This document shows, in pieces, positions 19,704 to 31,764 of a stretch of 64,000 nt of DNA. Numbering within the stretch: the first letter of the stretch is position 1; the number at the start of each line of letters is the position of its first letter. The stretch comes from Nitzschia sp. DOCU1 (lineage: Eukaryota > Bacillariophyta > Bacillariophyceae > Bacillariales > Bacillariaceae). A program made the translations under genes and the position numbers. The notes beneath the pieces were generated by a model that did not search any database, was not told the origin of the DNA, and was given only the letters and a program-made list of their open reading frames with translations. The stretch covers positions 806,001 through 870,000 of the forward strand of contig OX595985.1 in NCBI GenBank assembly GCA_951394045.1, read 5' to 3'.

Positions 19704-22700
19704 ATGAAGATTTCGTGGCTCGCTACTAGCAGCTTTATGCTCTATGCTGGAGTGGTCACCGATGCATTTGCTCCGCGTGCCTTCTCGTCTCGCCCCCCGT
19801 CGACATTGTGGGTAGCCACTGACCCAACAACAACCTCCAATGTCAGGTTAGGTTTGGAGTATCCCGCGATTTCTCCTTTTGGCAAGGGCCAAGATGCAGG
19901 CTCAGCCGACAAGAACATTTTAGGCGGCAAGGGCGCAAACTTGGCAGTCATGACGGGCATCGGCTTGAGTGTCCCGCCGGGCTTCACAATTACGACCGAA
20001 TGTTGCGATCGCTTCTGCAATGCCTGGAACATGGAAATTCCTGGCGAGCTGTGGGACCAAGTAAAGACGTCTCTCAAAGCGGTCGAGGAAGAAATGGATG
20101 CCGAATTTGGATCTTCTTCCAATCCCTTGCTACTATCCGTTCGATCGGGAGCTGCGATTTCCATGCCGGTACGATTCAAGGCGTCGTAGAAATAGTCATT
20201 TGCGGTGGAATGTTGATATCGTCTAATATGCCTTTTGTTGTGCTATAGGGAATGATGGATACCGTCTTGAATCTTGGAATGAACGATGACGTCGTGGTCG
20301 GCCTGGCCGAAAAGACGGGCAATCCCCGTTTCGCTTGGGATAGTTATCGTCGCTTCTTGGAAATGTTTGGCAACGTCGTTTTGGACATTCCGCGCAGTCA
20401 TTTCGAAGACGAGCTAGACGATGTAAAGTACGACAAGAATATCTTGGAAGATTCGGAACTGACAGCTGAAGATTTACAAGTTGTCGTTGAGCGATTCAAG
20501 CAAGTTTACAAGAACATGGATTTAGACTTTCCTCAAGATCCTTTTCAACAATTGCGATTGGCTATTGGCGCCGTATTCAAGGGATGGATGGGTGCACGTG
20601 CAGTCAAGTACCGAGAGGTTGAAAATATCCGAAACTTGTTGGGTACTGCGGTCAATGTTCAATCGATGGTCTTTGGAAATATGGGGGAAACGTCCGGAAC
20701 TGGCGTCTGTTTTACTCGTGACCCCAATACCGGCGAAAATGAAATTTTTGGAGAGTTTTTGATTGATGCGCAAGGCGAGGACGTGGTGGCCGGTATTCGT
20801 ACCCCCAAACCGATCTCGGAGTTGGAGGATATCATGCCTGAGGTATACGCAGAATTCAAGCGCAATACGCAAATTCTTGAAAAGCACTATGGGGACATGC
20901 AAGGTGAGAAAATGTCGTCGTCCATCGAGATTGAGATTGTATGGATGCTACCAAAAGCCACCGCATGTCAGTACTCACTCCAAAGCGATTGCAAACATTC
21001 TTTTCGCTAGACATTGAATTCACGATTCAACAGGGCAAGTTGTTCATGTTGCAAACGCGAAACGGCAAGCGCGGAGGCCAAGCTGCCGTCAAGATTGCGG
21101 TCGACTTGGTGCGAGAGGGTTTGATCACCAAGGAGCAGGCAATCATGAAGGTTCTCCCCGAACATTTGGACCAGCTCTTGCACCCGCGTTTTCCTGACGT
21201 GGAACAGAAGGAATACAAGGAAGCCGTCATGACTCGTGGGCTTCCCGCTTCGCCAGGTGCTGCTGTGGGCCGCATCGCTTTCTCGAACGAAAAGGTGGTG
21301 GAGAACAAGGAAAACGGAATCCCTTCCATCATGGTCCGAGATGAGGTAAGACAAGTTGAGGGGATATATACTCGTATTTGATTGAAACGACACAATGAAA
21401 AGCACTAACGTTTCTATCTACCCCCAAGACCTCGCCTGATGATGTCGAGGGTATGTACGCCGCCAAGGGAATCCTGACCGCCCGTGGAGGAATGACTAGC
21501 CATGCCGCCGTAGTCGCTCGTGGCTGGGGAAAGCCCTGCATCTGCGGTTGTACGTCCCTTAATGTGGATGAGGCCAAGGGCCAGGTTACCATTAATTTCG
21601 ACGATGGATCCCAAAAGACTTTCAAGGAAGGCGATTTCATTAGTCTCAATGGCCAAACTGGTGAAGTGTTGGAAGGTGAGCAAACGGTTGCTCCCCCTGC
21701 CATCACTGGGGACTTGAAGACCTTCATGGACTGGGTTGACGAAATCCGCAGGGTAGATGTCCTGGCCAACGCTGATACCCCTGCTGACGCCGCAGAAGCA
21801 CGAAAGAACGGAGCCAATGGCATTGGTCTGTGCCGTAGTGAGCATATGTTCTTTTCCCCAGAACGTATCAGCATGGTCCGACAACTAATTCTAGGAAACC
21901 ACGAGCAGTCAGAAGCTGCCTTGAAGGAACTTCTGGTTTTCCAGCGTGAGGACTACGAGGGGATCTTCAAGGCCATGGATGGGCTTCCAGTCACAATTCG
22001 ACTCCTAGACCCCCCACTTCACGAGTTCCTCCCCTCTCCCAAGGACGAAGAAGTCTTTGCCGAGCTCGCCGAACAACTGGGTGCTTCGGTTCATGAACTT
22101 CGAGAACGCGTTGAGGACATGGAAGAAGTAAACCCGATGCTTGGTCTTCGAGGTTGCCGCCTTGGTATTACGCGACCCTCCATCATTGAAATGCAGACTC
22201 GAGCAATTCTCGAAGGAGCCTTGAATGCCATTGAGAACGGAGTCGACGCCAAACCCGATATCATGGTGCCTCTGGTCGGAAAGGTCGAAGAATTCCGCCA
22301 CCAAGCTGCCCTGATTCGCAAGGTTGCTAACCAAATCTTTGAAGAGCGAGGAAAGACTTGCGAATTCAAGGTCGGCACCATGATTGAGATTCCTCGAGCT
22401 GCGTTGACGGCTCACGAGATTGCGGAAGAAGCTGACTTCTTCTCTTTTGGATCCAATGATTTGACTCAAATGACCTTCGGGTACTCTCGAGATGACGTGG
22501 GAACTTTTTTGCCTTCCTACCTGAGCCAAGGAATCTTGATGGATGATCCTTTTGTCACCATCGATACGGTTGGCGTCGGGCAACTCATCAAGATGACCGT
22601 GGAGAAGGGACGCGCCATCAAGCCTGGGCTCAAGATTGGTGTTTGTGGCGAACACGGAGGAGAGCCTCGCTCCGTGCGCTTTTTCTCCAATGACGCCGAT

Positions 22701-22796
22701 TTGACCTATGTAAGTTGCTCTCCCTTTCGGGTGCCTATTGCTCGATTGGCTGGGGCGCAGGCAGAGGTAGAGAAACCCAGCCGCTTCCACCCCTAG
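19704..22796 (+). CDS. PPDK: Pyruvate, phosphate dikinase, plastid-targeted (four exons)
   Basis: Exons 19704-20168, 20249-20903, 21011-21345 and 21429-22796; introns of 80, 107 and 83 bp with GT-AG ends; product 940 aa. The enzyme interconverts pyruvate, ATP and Pi with PEP, AMP and PPi. The presequence is a signal peptide with the classic diatom junction TDAFAP. Then come the ATP-grasp start ([20 protein letters not shown]), [19 protein letters not shown] across the first junction, [20 protein letters not shown] across the second, the phosphohistidine swivel [17 protein letters not shown] (catalytic His; the Thr two before is the PDRP target), and the PEP-binding barrel with [13 protein letters not shown] (catalytic Cys). 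The C-terminus [18 protein letters not shown] is normal, with 12 extra residues. Plastid location fits a role in gluconeogenesis, PEP supply or carbon metabolism. Confidence 0.95.
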
Positions 22797-23007
22797 GATT
22801 AATTTCAACTTGTACAAAGCCCTATAGAGACCCTGTTTAAATGATTTGTCTTTTTTTCAGAAGCTCTCTGCGACAAGGGTAAAATAAGATACTACAGGAA
22901 ATGGTTACGAGGTGAAGCCTCCCCTTGGATTACGCTGGAACTCCACCGAGAAATGGGCAATGCCAAAGATACTAAATCCCTCACAACATCGTAGACAACG
23001 AATCCAT

Positions 23008-24642
<1,635 letters not shown>

Positions 24643-25322
24643 TTATACCAATGATCGATTATAGATCTCAAAGGCCTCGTTCATCTGCTGATCAAATGCT
24701 GTGCAGGGCTTCTCAATCTTTCCCCGAACTTTGGTGAAAGGATTCATTGTGTACTTGACGTATGCATCGTGGACATTGGCCTAGATAGAAGCAAAAACGA
24801 TGTAAGCAAACAATTAAACGTAGGAGTAGGCCGACGTAGTAACTTACAAATAATGTCTTGATCGACGCGTCTTTCCTTTTTGTCAACGGTATGACGCAAT
24901 CTCGTTTTATAAGTGCCAAGATCTTGACATTGCTAGAAGTGACGTATCCGTATATTTCACAGTCTTCCATAGGAAGCAACGACCCCATCCATTTTGTCCC
25001 TCGCTGCACTTTGACCAGATTGAAAAACTTGGGAGACCCTAGAATTTCCTCGAGCCGATCTAGTGCTGCGTGGATCATAAACTAAAAGAGGGGTATTAGC
25101 ACAACAACGAGCGTGAGTTATCGATTATTCATACCCCGTTGCAACTAGAAGCAATATATCACAAACCTCTTGTCGGATGGTGATGGCAGAATCTTTCGCA
25201 TCTTCTTCCATGAATCCAAAGACGTCCTGCGGCCCATAGATTTTGCCCCGTGTGGCACCTGGGGCACAAAGATACAGGGGCTCATTTTTCATTCCCAGAA
25301 TCGCTATACATTCAAGCGCCAT
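24643..25322 (-). CDS. TRAPPC2L: TRAPPC2L, TRAPP tethering complex subunit (three exons)
   Basis: Exons 25322-25167, 25081-24848 and 24780-24643; introns of 85 and 67 bp (GTTTGT...TTTTAG and GTAAGT...ATCTAG); product 175 aa. The longin-fold sedlin family is clear: MALECIAILGMKNEPLYLCA at the start, FMIHAALDRLEEIL across junction 1, EDCEIYGYVTSSNVKILAL (the TRAPPC2L wording YKVYGYVTNSKVKF), and LFANVHDAYVKYTMNPF across junction 2, ending in helix RSLV. It is an adaptor subunit of the TRAPP complexes that activate Rab1/Rab11-type GTPases at the Golgi. Each exon is too short to stand out alone, but all junctions keep frame and family alignment, so the model is well supported. Confidence 0.88.
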
Positions 25323-26075
25323 CTTCAGAGAGAATCAGTCGAAAATACTATTATCTTGGTATATGTTTGTTGCTAACTTGGGCGCCTGAAAATGTTGACA
25401 TGAGCTCGTCCTCATCCGCCGTTTGGTATCATTGTCGTATTTCCGAAAAATGGGGATTCTACTCTAGCATGTATCGCATGGTTTCGACTCCCCCCCTCAC
25501 AACTTGCGTCCCCGTTTTTTAAATAGGATGGCCATGTCTTGTCGAACTAGTCATGGTTACTAAATTAGGCTTCTGTGCTCCAAATGTTTCTCCGACTCGC
25601 CACGTCTCACATTATGACGTCGTTGTTGAGGAAATTGACCACGCAAACAACCATCTGAATTCTCGTCATCGAGGGAAAACATTGGCCGGGGACCAGTCAG
25701 GTCCCGAATGGATATTATCGTGGAAAATTGAGATCTTTCAGAACGTCGGTAAATTAGCGTGTCGTGATAATAAGTACATACCAAACGTACATCGGTCTCT
25801 TATTTGCGAATCATTTGGTCACTGAAGATAGGCCTTGGTAAGCGGTATCTAGGACCCTTTATGACGATTTCATTTATCTTGCCTCCCGTCACCCTTGCCT
25901 TGTTTCACCACATCCTTCTTTGGTTGTGATCTGATCGGCAAACTTGGACCAGCATCATCAAATCCTGCTGTCGTACCGTTCTCATTGCGACGATCTGTCC
26001 GGTTGGAGATAGTCATAATATTATTTTGACTCCATCCATCAATCCTTCTTGCAAAAACTTCTGTACCCTGCAAAA
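25323..26075. other. Intergenic region between divergent TRAPPC2L and desaturase
   Basis: A 753-bp head-to-head spacer. A TGACGTCG (CRE-like) sits near 25615. The plus-strand frame at 25553-25825 (90 codons) has no family signal, so I treat it as chance. The desaturase core promoter should lie close to 26000. Confidence 0.5.
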
Positions 26076-27161
26076 ATGGATTTCTCTATCAAAATGTTTC
26101 GCGATATTCCCAAGGTGGCAAGCTACCACTGGAAGGAAGGAAACTTTAACTGGCCAATGATCATTTACATTTCGTTGGTGCATACCGCGGCGGGATACGG
26201 TCTTGTTAGGATGACCCAATGCTCATACGAGACCTTATTGTGGGCATTTTGCCTCTGGCCCATCAGGTATGTAAAGAGAGGCTCTCTGGATCGATGCTAT
26301 CATTTCAACAAACGGTATTTCTCACTAGATTTGCCCTGTTTCTTCTTAAAACAATCCAGTGGTTTTGGAATTACAGTTGGTGTACACAGACTATGGTCCC
26401 ACCGGTCATATGAAGCCCACTTTCTGCTTCGCTTTGTGCTCATGCTTTGCAATTCCATCGCTAACCAAGGTAGCATCTACCACTGGTCTCGGGACCACCG
26501 AGTTCACCACAAATTTTCGGAGACGGAGGCTGATCCGCACAACGCCAAACGTGGATTCTTCTTTGCTCACATGGGCTGGTTGTTGGTGAAGAAGCACCCT
26601 GACGTTATCAAGGCAGGACGAGAAATGGACTTTTCAGATCTGATGGAGGATCCTTTGGTTCGCATCCAAAAGAGATGCGACCCTTGGTTTGCTTTGTACA
26701 TGTGCTATGTCATGCCGGCCCAAGTTGCTTCATATTTCTGGGGAGAGGACTTCTGGAATGCCTTTTTCGTTGCGGGAGCACTCCGATACTGCATCGTCCT
26801 TCACTTCACGTGGTTTGTCAACTCAGCTGCCCACTTGTATGGTGACCACCCGTATGATGTGTTGTCGTACCCAGCGGAGAATCCGTTTGTCTCGTGGTGT
26901 GCTGTTGGCGAGGGATGGCACAACTGGCACCACAAGTACCCCTTCGACTACGCTGCCTCGGAATACGGTGTTTCGTCGCAATTTAACCCGAGCAAGTTAT
27001 TCATTGATTCTTGCGCCGCGGTTGGTCTAGTGTGGGGACGCAAACGGGGAACTACAGCATGGCAAATGGGCCGTGCCCGTCGGGATCGTGACCGAGCCAA
27101 TGGTGTTCCTCTCCCCAAGCCGGAACCCAGACCATGGCAAGTTCCGCAAAAGGCAGACTAA
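26076..27161 (+). CDS. Delta-9 acyl-CoA (stearoyl-CoA type) desaturase, one short intron
   Basis: Exons 26076-26266 and 26360-27161; intron 93 bp (GTATGT...ATCCAG); product 330 aa. The ATG at 26076 (MDFSIKMF) is used. It is a membrane di-iron desaturase with the three histidine boxes HRLWSH, HRVHH and HNWHH (in GEGWHNWHHKYPFDY) and hydrophobic pairs between them. It inserts the first double bond into C16/C18 acyl-CoA at the ER. The intron lies just before box 1: splicing gives PISGFGITVGVHRLWSH, matching the family GxTxGxHRLWxH. The intron is a multiple of three without a stop, so a retained form would still be a full-length frame with 31 extra residues. No cytochrome b5 domain is fused. Confidence 0.9.
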   Translation: MDFSIKMFRDIPKVASYHWKEGNFNWPMIIYISLVHTAAGYGLVRMTQCSYETLLWAFCLWPIRYVKRGSLDRCYHFNKRYFSLDLPCFFLKQSSGFGITVGVHRLWSHRSYEAHFLLRFVLMLCNSIANQGSIYHWSRDHRVHHKFSETEADPHNAKRGFFFAHMGWLLVKKHPDVIKAGREMDFSDLMEDPLVRIQKRCDPWFALYMCYVMPAQVASYFWGEDFWNAFFVAGALRYCIVLHFTWFVNSAAHLYGDHPYDVLSYPAENPFVSWCAVGEGWHNWHHKYPFDYAASEYGVSSQFNPSKLFIDSCAAVGLVWGRKRGTTAWQMGRARRDRDRANGVPLPKPEPRPWQVPQKAD

Positions 27162-27433
27162 ATGATGCCGATCTCAACCCTCCCCAACTTGTAAATATTA
27201 AAGATAGACTCTTTCCTTTTAAACTCTGGACTGGCGGTATCCTATTTTAATGTCCTGCACAGCCGTTGTTCACCGGCCTTGTTCCGGGGAGCTTGTATCG
27301 GCCAATCTGGGCCATCATCAACTACCGGTAGGATGCCTCGACTAGAATATCAAGCACTGATGCTACAGAGTCGTCAACGGCAACGAATTTCTCAACCTTC
27401 ACATTACCTCAAAGCCCTGAAAATTTGCAAGTT

Positions 27434-27988
27434 CTATTCTTTCTTCTCGCGTTGCGATTGTCCTAGTTTGTCCGTCGCGGGATCTCTGCTACTACTTTTA
27501 CTAGCGGCCGCGCCCCTTTGCTTTTGTTGTTCCGCCACATGATCAGCCATTGCCTTCAATCCAGCCAGTCTGCTCTTGACTTCTCGTTGCATCTCCCGCA
27601 TGCTATTCAACTCGCTTGCCAATGCATCGTAAGATTGTCGATGTTTCGCTTGAACGTGCTCCTGTACTTCTCGCAGCTCCTTTTTGGCATAGGCCAGCTC
27701 CATGCTTCGCGCTCGCCTGTCTCGAATCTCACTGAATTTTTCGGACAATTGACGACATTGGTATCGAATGGTTGTGACGCCAATGATCAAAACAAAGATC
27801 GTTAACAACAGAATAGTCAATGCTTCTTCCCCGCTGAGTGAAGAATTCTTTGGTCTGTTGGTTGATGGCAAAAAGAGTAGCATTAGTAACATTTTTCCAA
27901 AGTGTAGTTTTGATCTCTCTATACATTCCAAAACTTACAACCCGACTTCCAGTCTAGTAGAAGCTGAGGGGTCGTCGTATGAATCCAT
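27434..27988 (-). CDS. Small single-pass membrane protein with coiled coil (two exons), unknown
   Basis: Exons 27988-27939 and 27854-27434; intron 84 bp (GTAAGT...CAACAG, phase 2); product 156 aa. The short first exon encodes MDSYDDPSASTRLEVG. The second opens with one hydrophobic helix (ALTILLLTIFVLIIGVTTI), then a charged helix with heptad character (RARSMELAYAKKELREVQE onward) and a Lys/Ser-rich tail. The topology (short N-terminus, TM, cytosolic-type coiled coil) recalls membrane tethers or small organelle proteins, but I recognise no family. The first exon is assigned by frame and splice sites alone. It is divergent from METTL16. Confidence 0.6.
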
Positions 27989-28280
27989 TCTGGTAATAAC
28001 AACGACGACCAGTTCAACAATAACAAAACGATGATACCGACTATAGTTCTCCTCTCTCCCTCGTCGATATGAACCGTTTTTTCTACCCCAGAACCTCCAC
28101 CTTCCAATCATCCATGGTGCTATACAACATCAACGAAATCAGGATGGTCGTCTGGTAATGGAGTGACACCCCGAACCTGAAGACCGAAGGAATGAAGTAT
28201 GGTTGAGTAGCTGCTCCGATCGGGCGGCGGGCGACGAAATCACGAAACGATCTTATTTCTCCCGCCGAATTCAATTCCCA

Positions 28281-28288
28281 TGACGTCA
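28281..28288. promoter_or_regulatory. Perfect CRE palindrome TGACGTCA in a divergent promoter
   Basis: TGACGTCA lies 293 bp upstream of the 27988 start and about 292 bp upstream of the METTL16 start, at the centre of the 591-bp head-to-head spacer. This is the consensus bZIP/CREB site. Diatom genomes are rich in bZIP factors, and CO2/cAMP-response elements of TGACGT type are known in Phaeodactylum. Function is not proven. Confidence 0.45.
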
Positions 28289-28579
28289 CATGCGTAAAGA
28301 CTCCCCTCCGCATGACTGACTCCAACGAGCGAGCACCGCCACGCGCGCAGCATGACCCGAAAAGATCTTTGACGATGACGACGATGAGATCTACGAGAGA
28401 GAGAAGTCTGCGCACCGATAGTTGTTGGTTACTCTTTGTATCGTGTAGCATCATTGTTGGGAGTACCATGCCGTTTGTGTTCTTCAAGCAAAGACGACAG
28501 TACCAGGTGCTAAGGACTCGCGACGAATCTTGGAGGAGCGTTTCAGGCGAACACTCAGTGAGGAGCCAGTAACATTACA

Positions 28580-30241
28580 ATGGATATTGACGACCCAGAT
28601 GATACCGCGTTGACACAGCAGCCGAATGCTGCTGTATCGGGCTCGAGCAAGAAACGACGACATCCAGAATCCGTAGTGGTGCCACCACCGAAAACATCGG
28701 CCGAGATTTTGCAACTTATCGAGCATCCAAATTTTGAAGAACTGGCTCGCTGGAATCCCGTTTTTCAGCGGGCTTGGAATGCAACGCGTCAACTCCAAAA
28801 GGAAACCAACAAGACGTTTTCGGCCTGCGTCAACCAAGAGTTCACAGTGGCATTGACTCGAGCTCTGCTAAGAACACATTTGGATTTGCAACTGCCTTAT
28901 CTTGAAGAAAATCATCTTTGTCCGCCCGTCCCGAATCGGTTCTTCTATTTGCATTGGATTCATACAGAACTACTTTCTTCTGGTAGTGATCATCACAACC
29001 AGCAACAACGCATGGGCTTGGACATTGGATCGGGAGCAACGGCGATTTATTCGCTCTTGGCAGCCAAATTCTTTTGCTGTCGCATGGTGACTACCGAAAT
29101 TGATGCCAATGCGGCCGCAATGGCCCAAAAGAATGTCGAGGCGAATTGTCTTTCGTCTCAGATACATGTTGCCCACGTCCCCCCTAGTCATTCACAAGAT
29201 CCAAGTAGTCTTTCCCCTGGAGGGCCCTTGGAACGATCAATGGTGGCAGTCGAGAAATACTTAGCTCAGTGTCCGTCGCCACCACACGTGACGGTGGACT
29301 TTGTAATGACCAATCCGCCTTTTTACGATCCATCTGCTATGGAGCATGTGAATCCTCGAGCGGGAGATGGTCGAGCTCGGACGGCCATGACAGTGTCAGA
29401 AGGGAGCTATCCTGGTGGCGAAATCGGTTTTGTTACCGAAATGATTGCCGATAGCTTGCGACTAGGACATGAACGGCAGTCTCCTCGATGGTTTTCATCC
29501 ATGCTGGGCAAAAAGACGTCCTTGACATTGTTGCAAAAGACATTGACACATGTCCTCGGCCCTGCTCATGTACGTATCACTGAATACGGGCCTGGACAAT
29601 ACACCAGATGGTTTTTGGCATGGACTCTGGAACGTCCATTGGCTACGACGCCAGAGGCTCGATTGGCATTCCAAGATGACAAGTTTACCGTGACGCTTCC
29701 AGCCAACACTAACTGTTCCGATCCAGCGTCAGCAGCCGTTGCCGAAGTTGTATCTCGAATCGCAGCTTATTGTGAATCATCGCCTGGTGGTTGGAAATTG
29801 ACCATGTCTCACCTTTCCCGTCCTGACCAGCATACGACGCCAACAACAACCGCATGGCTCCAAATCCAAGAATCGAGTCCTCCACCAATTACGACGTTTG
29901 TGGACGAATCGGATCCGCACACGGATCAACCCCTTTCTATTCCGACCGTGATACTGAACGCACTGCAACATCGACCAGATAATTCCCACTTTTTGCCCGT
30001 AGAAGGTCATTTTGTAATGCAATTGTCGGTCGAAGCAGGTGCTACCTTTTCTTCTGATACCCATGCCATGACGGACGACGATGGTGATGAGAATCAAAAA
30101 GTAAATATACAATTTGCGGCCTTTCGTCATTCGTCCCGAGGGCAAGCGGCCATTAAGAAGATTGCCAGTACCATTCAAGGGGAGGTCTGCCGGACCAACC
30201 GCTTTTGGCGTCGTAAACTTCAACGACAAGATAATGCATGA
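28580..30241 (+). CDS. METTL16: METTL16/RlmF-family N6-adenosine RNA methyltransferase
   Basis: Intronless, 553 aa. After a Lys/Pro-rich leader, the Rossmann methyltransferase shows GLDIGSGATAIYSLL (SAM motif I, about residue 149), TTEIDANAAAMAQKNVEAN (acidic loop) and the catalytic NPPF (TNPPFYDPS, about 247), followed by GGEIGFVTEMI and the METTL16-typical MLGKKTSLTLL and YTRWFLAW. METTL16 methylates U6 snRNA at the ACAGAGA box and MAT2A-type hairpins; bacterial RlmF acts on 23S rRNA. The C-terminal 200 residues match no obvious vertebrate VCR domain but end with a basic region (NRFWRRKLQRQ) that may bind RNA. The last codons and stop are repeated 136 bp downstream (separate entry). Confidence 0.9.
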   Translation: MDIDDPDDTALTQQPNAAVSGSSKKRRHPESVVVPPPKTSAEILQLIEHPNFEELARWNPVFQRAWNATRQLQKETNKTFSACVNQEFTVALTRALLRTHLDLQLPYLEENHLCPPVPNRFFYLHWIHTELLSSGSDHHNQQQRMGLDIGSGATAIYSLLAAKFFCCRMVTTEIDANAAAMAQKNVEANCLSSQIHVAHVPPSHSQDPSSLSPGGPLERSMVAVEKYLAQCPSPPHVTVDFVMTNPPFYDPSAMEHVNPRAGDGRARTAMTVSEGSYPGGEIGFVTEMIADSLRLGHERQSPRWFSSMLGKKTSLTLLQKTLTHVLGPAHVRITEYGPGQYTRWFLAWTLERPLATTPEARLAFQDDKFTVTLPANTNCSDPASAAVAEVVSRIAAYCESSPGGWKLTMSHLSRPDQHTTPTTTAWLQIQESSPPPITTFVDESDPHTDQPLSIPTVILNALQHRPDNSHFLPVEGHFVMQLSVEAGATFSSDTHAMTDDDGDENQKVNIQFAAFRHSSRGQAAIKKIASTIQGEVCRTNRFWRRKLQRQDNA

Positions 30242-30450
30242 ATCTGCATCATCATGTAATAGATTATTCATCACTGCCATGCTACTACCGTAGAATATCG
30301 TATACTAACTATAATGGCACTAATTGACTATCGTATTCCTGTATTGTCGTAAACTTCAGCGACAAAACAATCAATGAATTTGCATCAATGTGCAAAGGAT
30401 GATTCATCGCTGCCATGCTACTATACCGTAGACTAGTTATAATGGCACTA
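30210..30450 (+). repeat. Diverged direct duplication of the METTL16 3' end
   Basis: Copy 1 (about 30210-30322) covers the last codons, the stop and start of the 3'UTR. Copy 2 (about 30346-30450) repeats TCGTAAACTTCA, the TGAAT...GCATCA stop region, ATTCATC.CTGCCATGCTACTA and TATAATGGCACTA, with small gaps. The offset is about 136 bp. The copy is not translated in the current gene because the first stop is upstream. Confidence 0.75.
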
Positions 30451-30513
30451 CATAGGACAAGCTAATTATTGCATTCTCTTTTCTATACTGATATGCGAGT
30501 ACTATAGCTATTC

Positions 30514-31764
30514 TTAATTGGCTGCTACTGGCTCCTTACCAAAGGCTGCCCGAATATCCCTTACAAAGTTGACTGCGGACGACACACCCATACTCTGTGC
30601 CAGCATACTCGGCAAGGCAGGTGAATACACATGTGTCACGGCCGTCATGAGACATTCATTGGTACCGACATCTTGCAACAAATTGACTCCCAACAAAATA
30701 TCATTGCGAGTCAAATCTTTCAAATCCTCATCGACCATTCCAGGGACGGCTCGACTGACTACTATATAGCCAGAAGTAGGAGTAGTAGTAGAAGAACCAA
30801 TAGTTGGCATTTGATCCTTGTTGGTCAAGGCTCTGGAATGCATGAGTGTGACAGAAACCATTTTGGAGCTTGCCATGGGAGGTTGTGTCAAATTCCGTAC
30901 AATTTTTGTTTTGGCATTAAAGATCTTGACATCTTTTCGCCCCAAACTCATCTTGTTGTAAATTTTGACTTTGGAAGAATCCATGAGTACTTCTGCCATT
31001 TCCTTGGCGGACAAGGGCAATATCGATTGTGTTTTGATAATTGGCAAGTGTGATCCTACAATGCCTTGTTGTTGCTTGGATTTGCCGACATATACCAAGA
31101 CGTGACCTTCTTCCATGGCTAGCATGGGACTGTTACTGTGCTCTTCTAGTACCTTGTCTGTATTAGGATGCGAAAACCATTCGACAAAGGAGCTTTCGTC
31201 TCCTTGTGAAGTGCACATTTCCAAGCCCGATTGTACCAAGGCTTCGACCATGGCGGGATCCGAAAACTCCAAGCCCGTCGTTGCATCAAAGGCGTCTTGT
31301 GGAATCAAGGGACGAGTTAACTGAATGGCGTGTTCCTTTTTCGAAATGGTGGGGGTTTCCGTCGTCACTATTGACGTTGTTGACTCGGAGGTCAATTCAT
31401 CTTCCACGACCTCGCCACGACGCCTCCATGTCCCCTTTAAGGACACGGGCTTTGTCACCATTGAATCTTCCAGGATGGGACGATTCTGCAAATCCATGCC
31501 ATGATACTTTCCAAAGACAATCTTTCTCGAACGTTGTTGCTGTTGCTTTTGAACTCCAAAGATTCCACCATTTGTCGTTGTCGATCTCCACATGGCCAAT
31601 GATTCGCCCGACAATGGCAGTCGTCCTAGGCGATACGTGGCCGACAGCGAGCCGCCATCGTCCCAAGACGACGACGATGGCGATCGGCGGCTACTGGACA
31701 AGCATGGCTGCAAACTTTTGAAGAGCCACAGCCAAAGAAGACCTGATTTGATTCGATCCTGCAT
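30514..31764 (-). CDS. START-like lipid-binding domain protein with signal peptide
   Basis: 416 aa from the ATG at 31764, which gives a signal peptide (SGLLWLWLFKSLQPCLS). An upstream in-frame ATG at 31872 would add 36 Cys/His-rich residues and hide it. The N-terminal 170 residues are low-complexity (poly-Gln, Ser, Thr). The C-terminal 200 resemble a START/SRPBCC fold: EMAEVLMDSSKVKIYNK, KMVSVTLMHSRAL, GYIVVSRAVPGM and the end ECLMTAVTHVYSPALPSML with helix NFVRDIRAAFG. Such domains bind lipids or sterols in a hydrophobic cavity. The ligand is unknown. Intronless, divergent from the next gene. Confidence 0.6.
   Translation of the reverse strand: MQDRIKSGLLWLWLFKSLQPCLSSSRRSPSSSSWDDGGSLSATYRLGRLPLSGESLAMWRSTTTNGGIFGVQKQQQQRSRKIVFGKYHGMDLQNRPILEDSMVTKPVSLKGTWRRRGEVVEDELTSESTTSIVTTETPTISKKEHAIQLTRPLIPQDAFDATTGLEFSDPAMVEALVQSGLEMCTSQGDESSFVEWFSHPNTDKVLEEHSNSPMLAMEEGHVLVYVGKSKQQQGIVGSHLPIIKTQSILPLSAKEMAEVLMDSSKVKIYNKMSLGRKDVKIFNAKTKIVRNLTQPPMASSKMVSVTLMHSRALTNKDQMPTIGSSTTTPTSGYIVVSRAVPGMVDEDLKDLTRNDILLGVNLLQDVGTNECLMTAVTHVYSPALPSMLAQSMGVSSAVNFVRDIRAAFGKEPVAAN

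Noticed and set aside
25553..25825. 90-codon plus-strand frame
   Set aside because: No domain, no relation to neighbours, and it sits in the TRAPPC2L/desaturase spacer.
28083..28572. Frames on both strands between 27988 and 28580
   Set aside because: They lie in the divergent promoter, overlap each other and show no motif. Start and splice context are poor.
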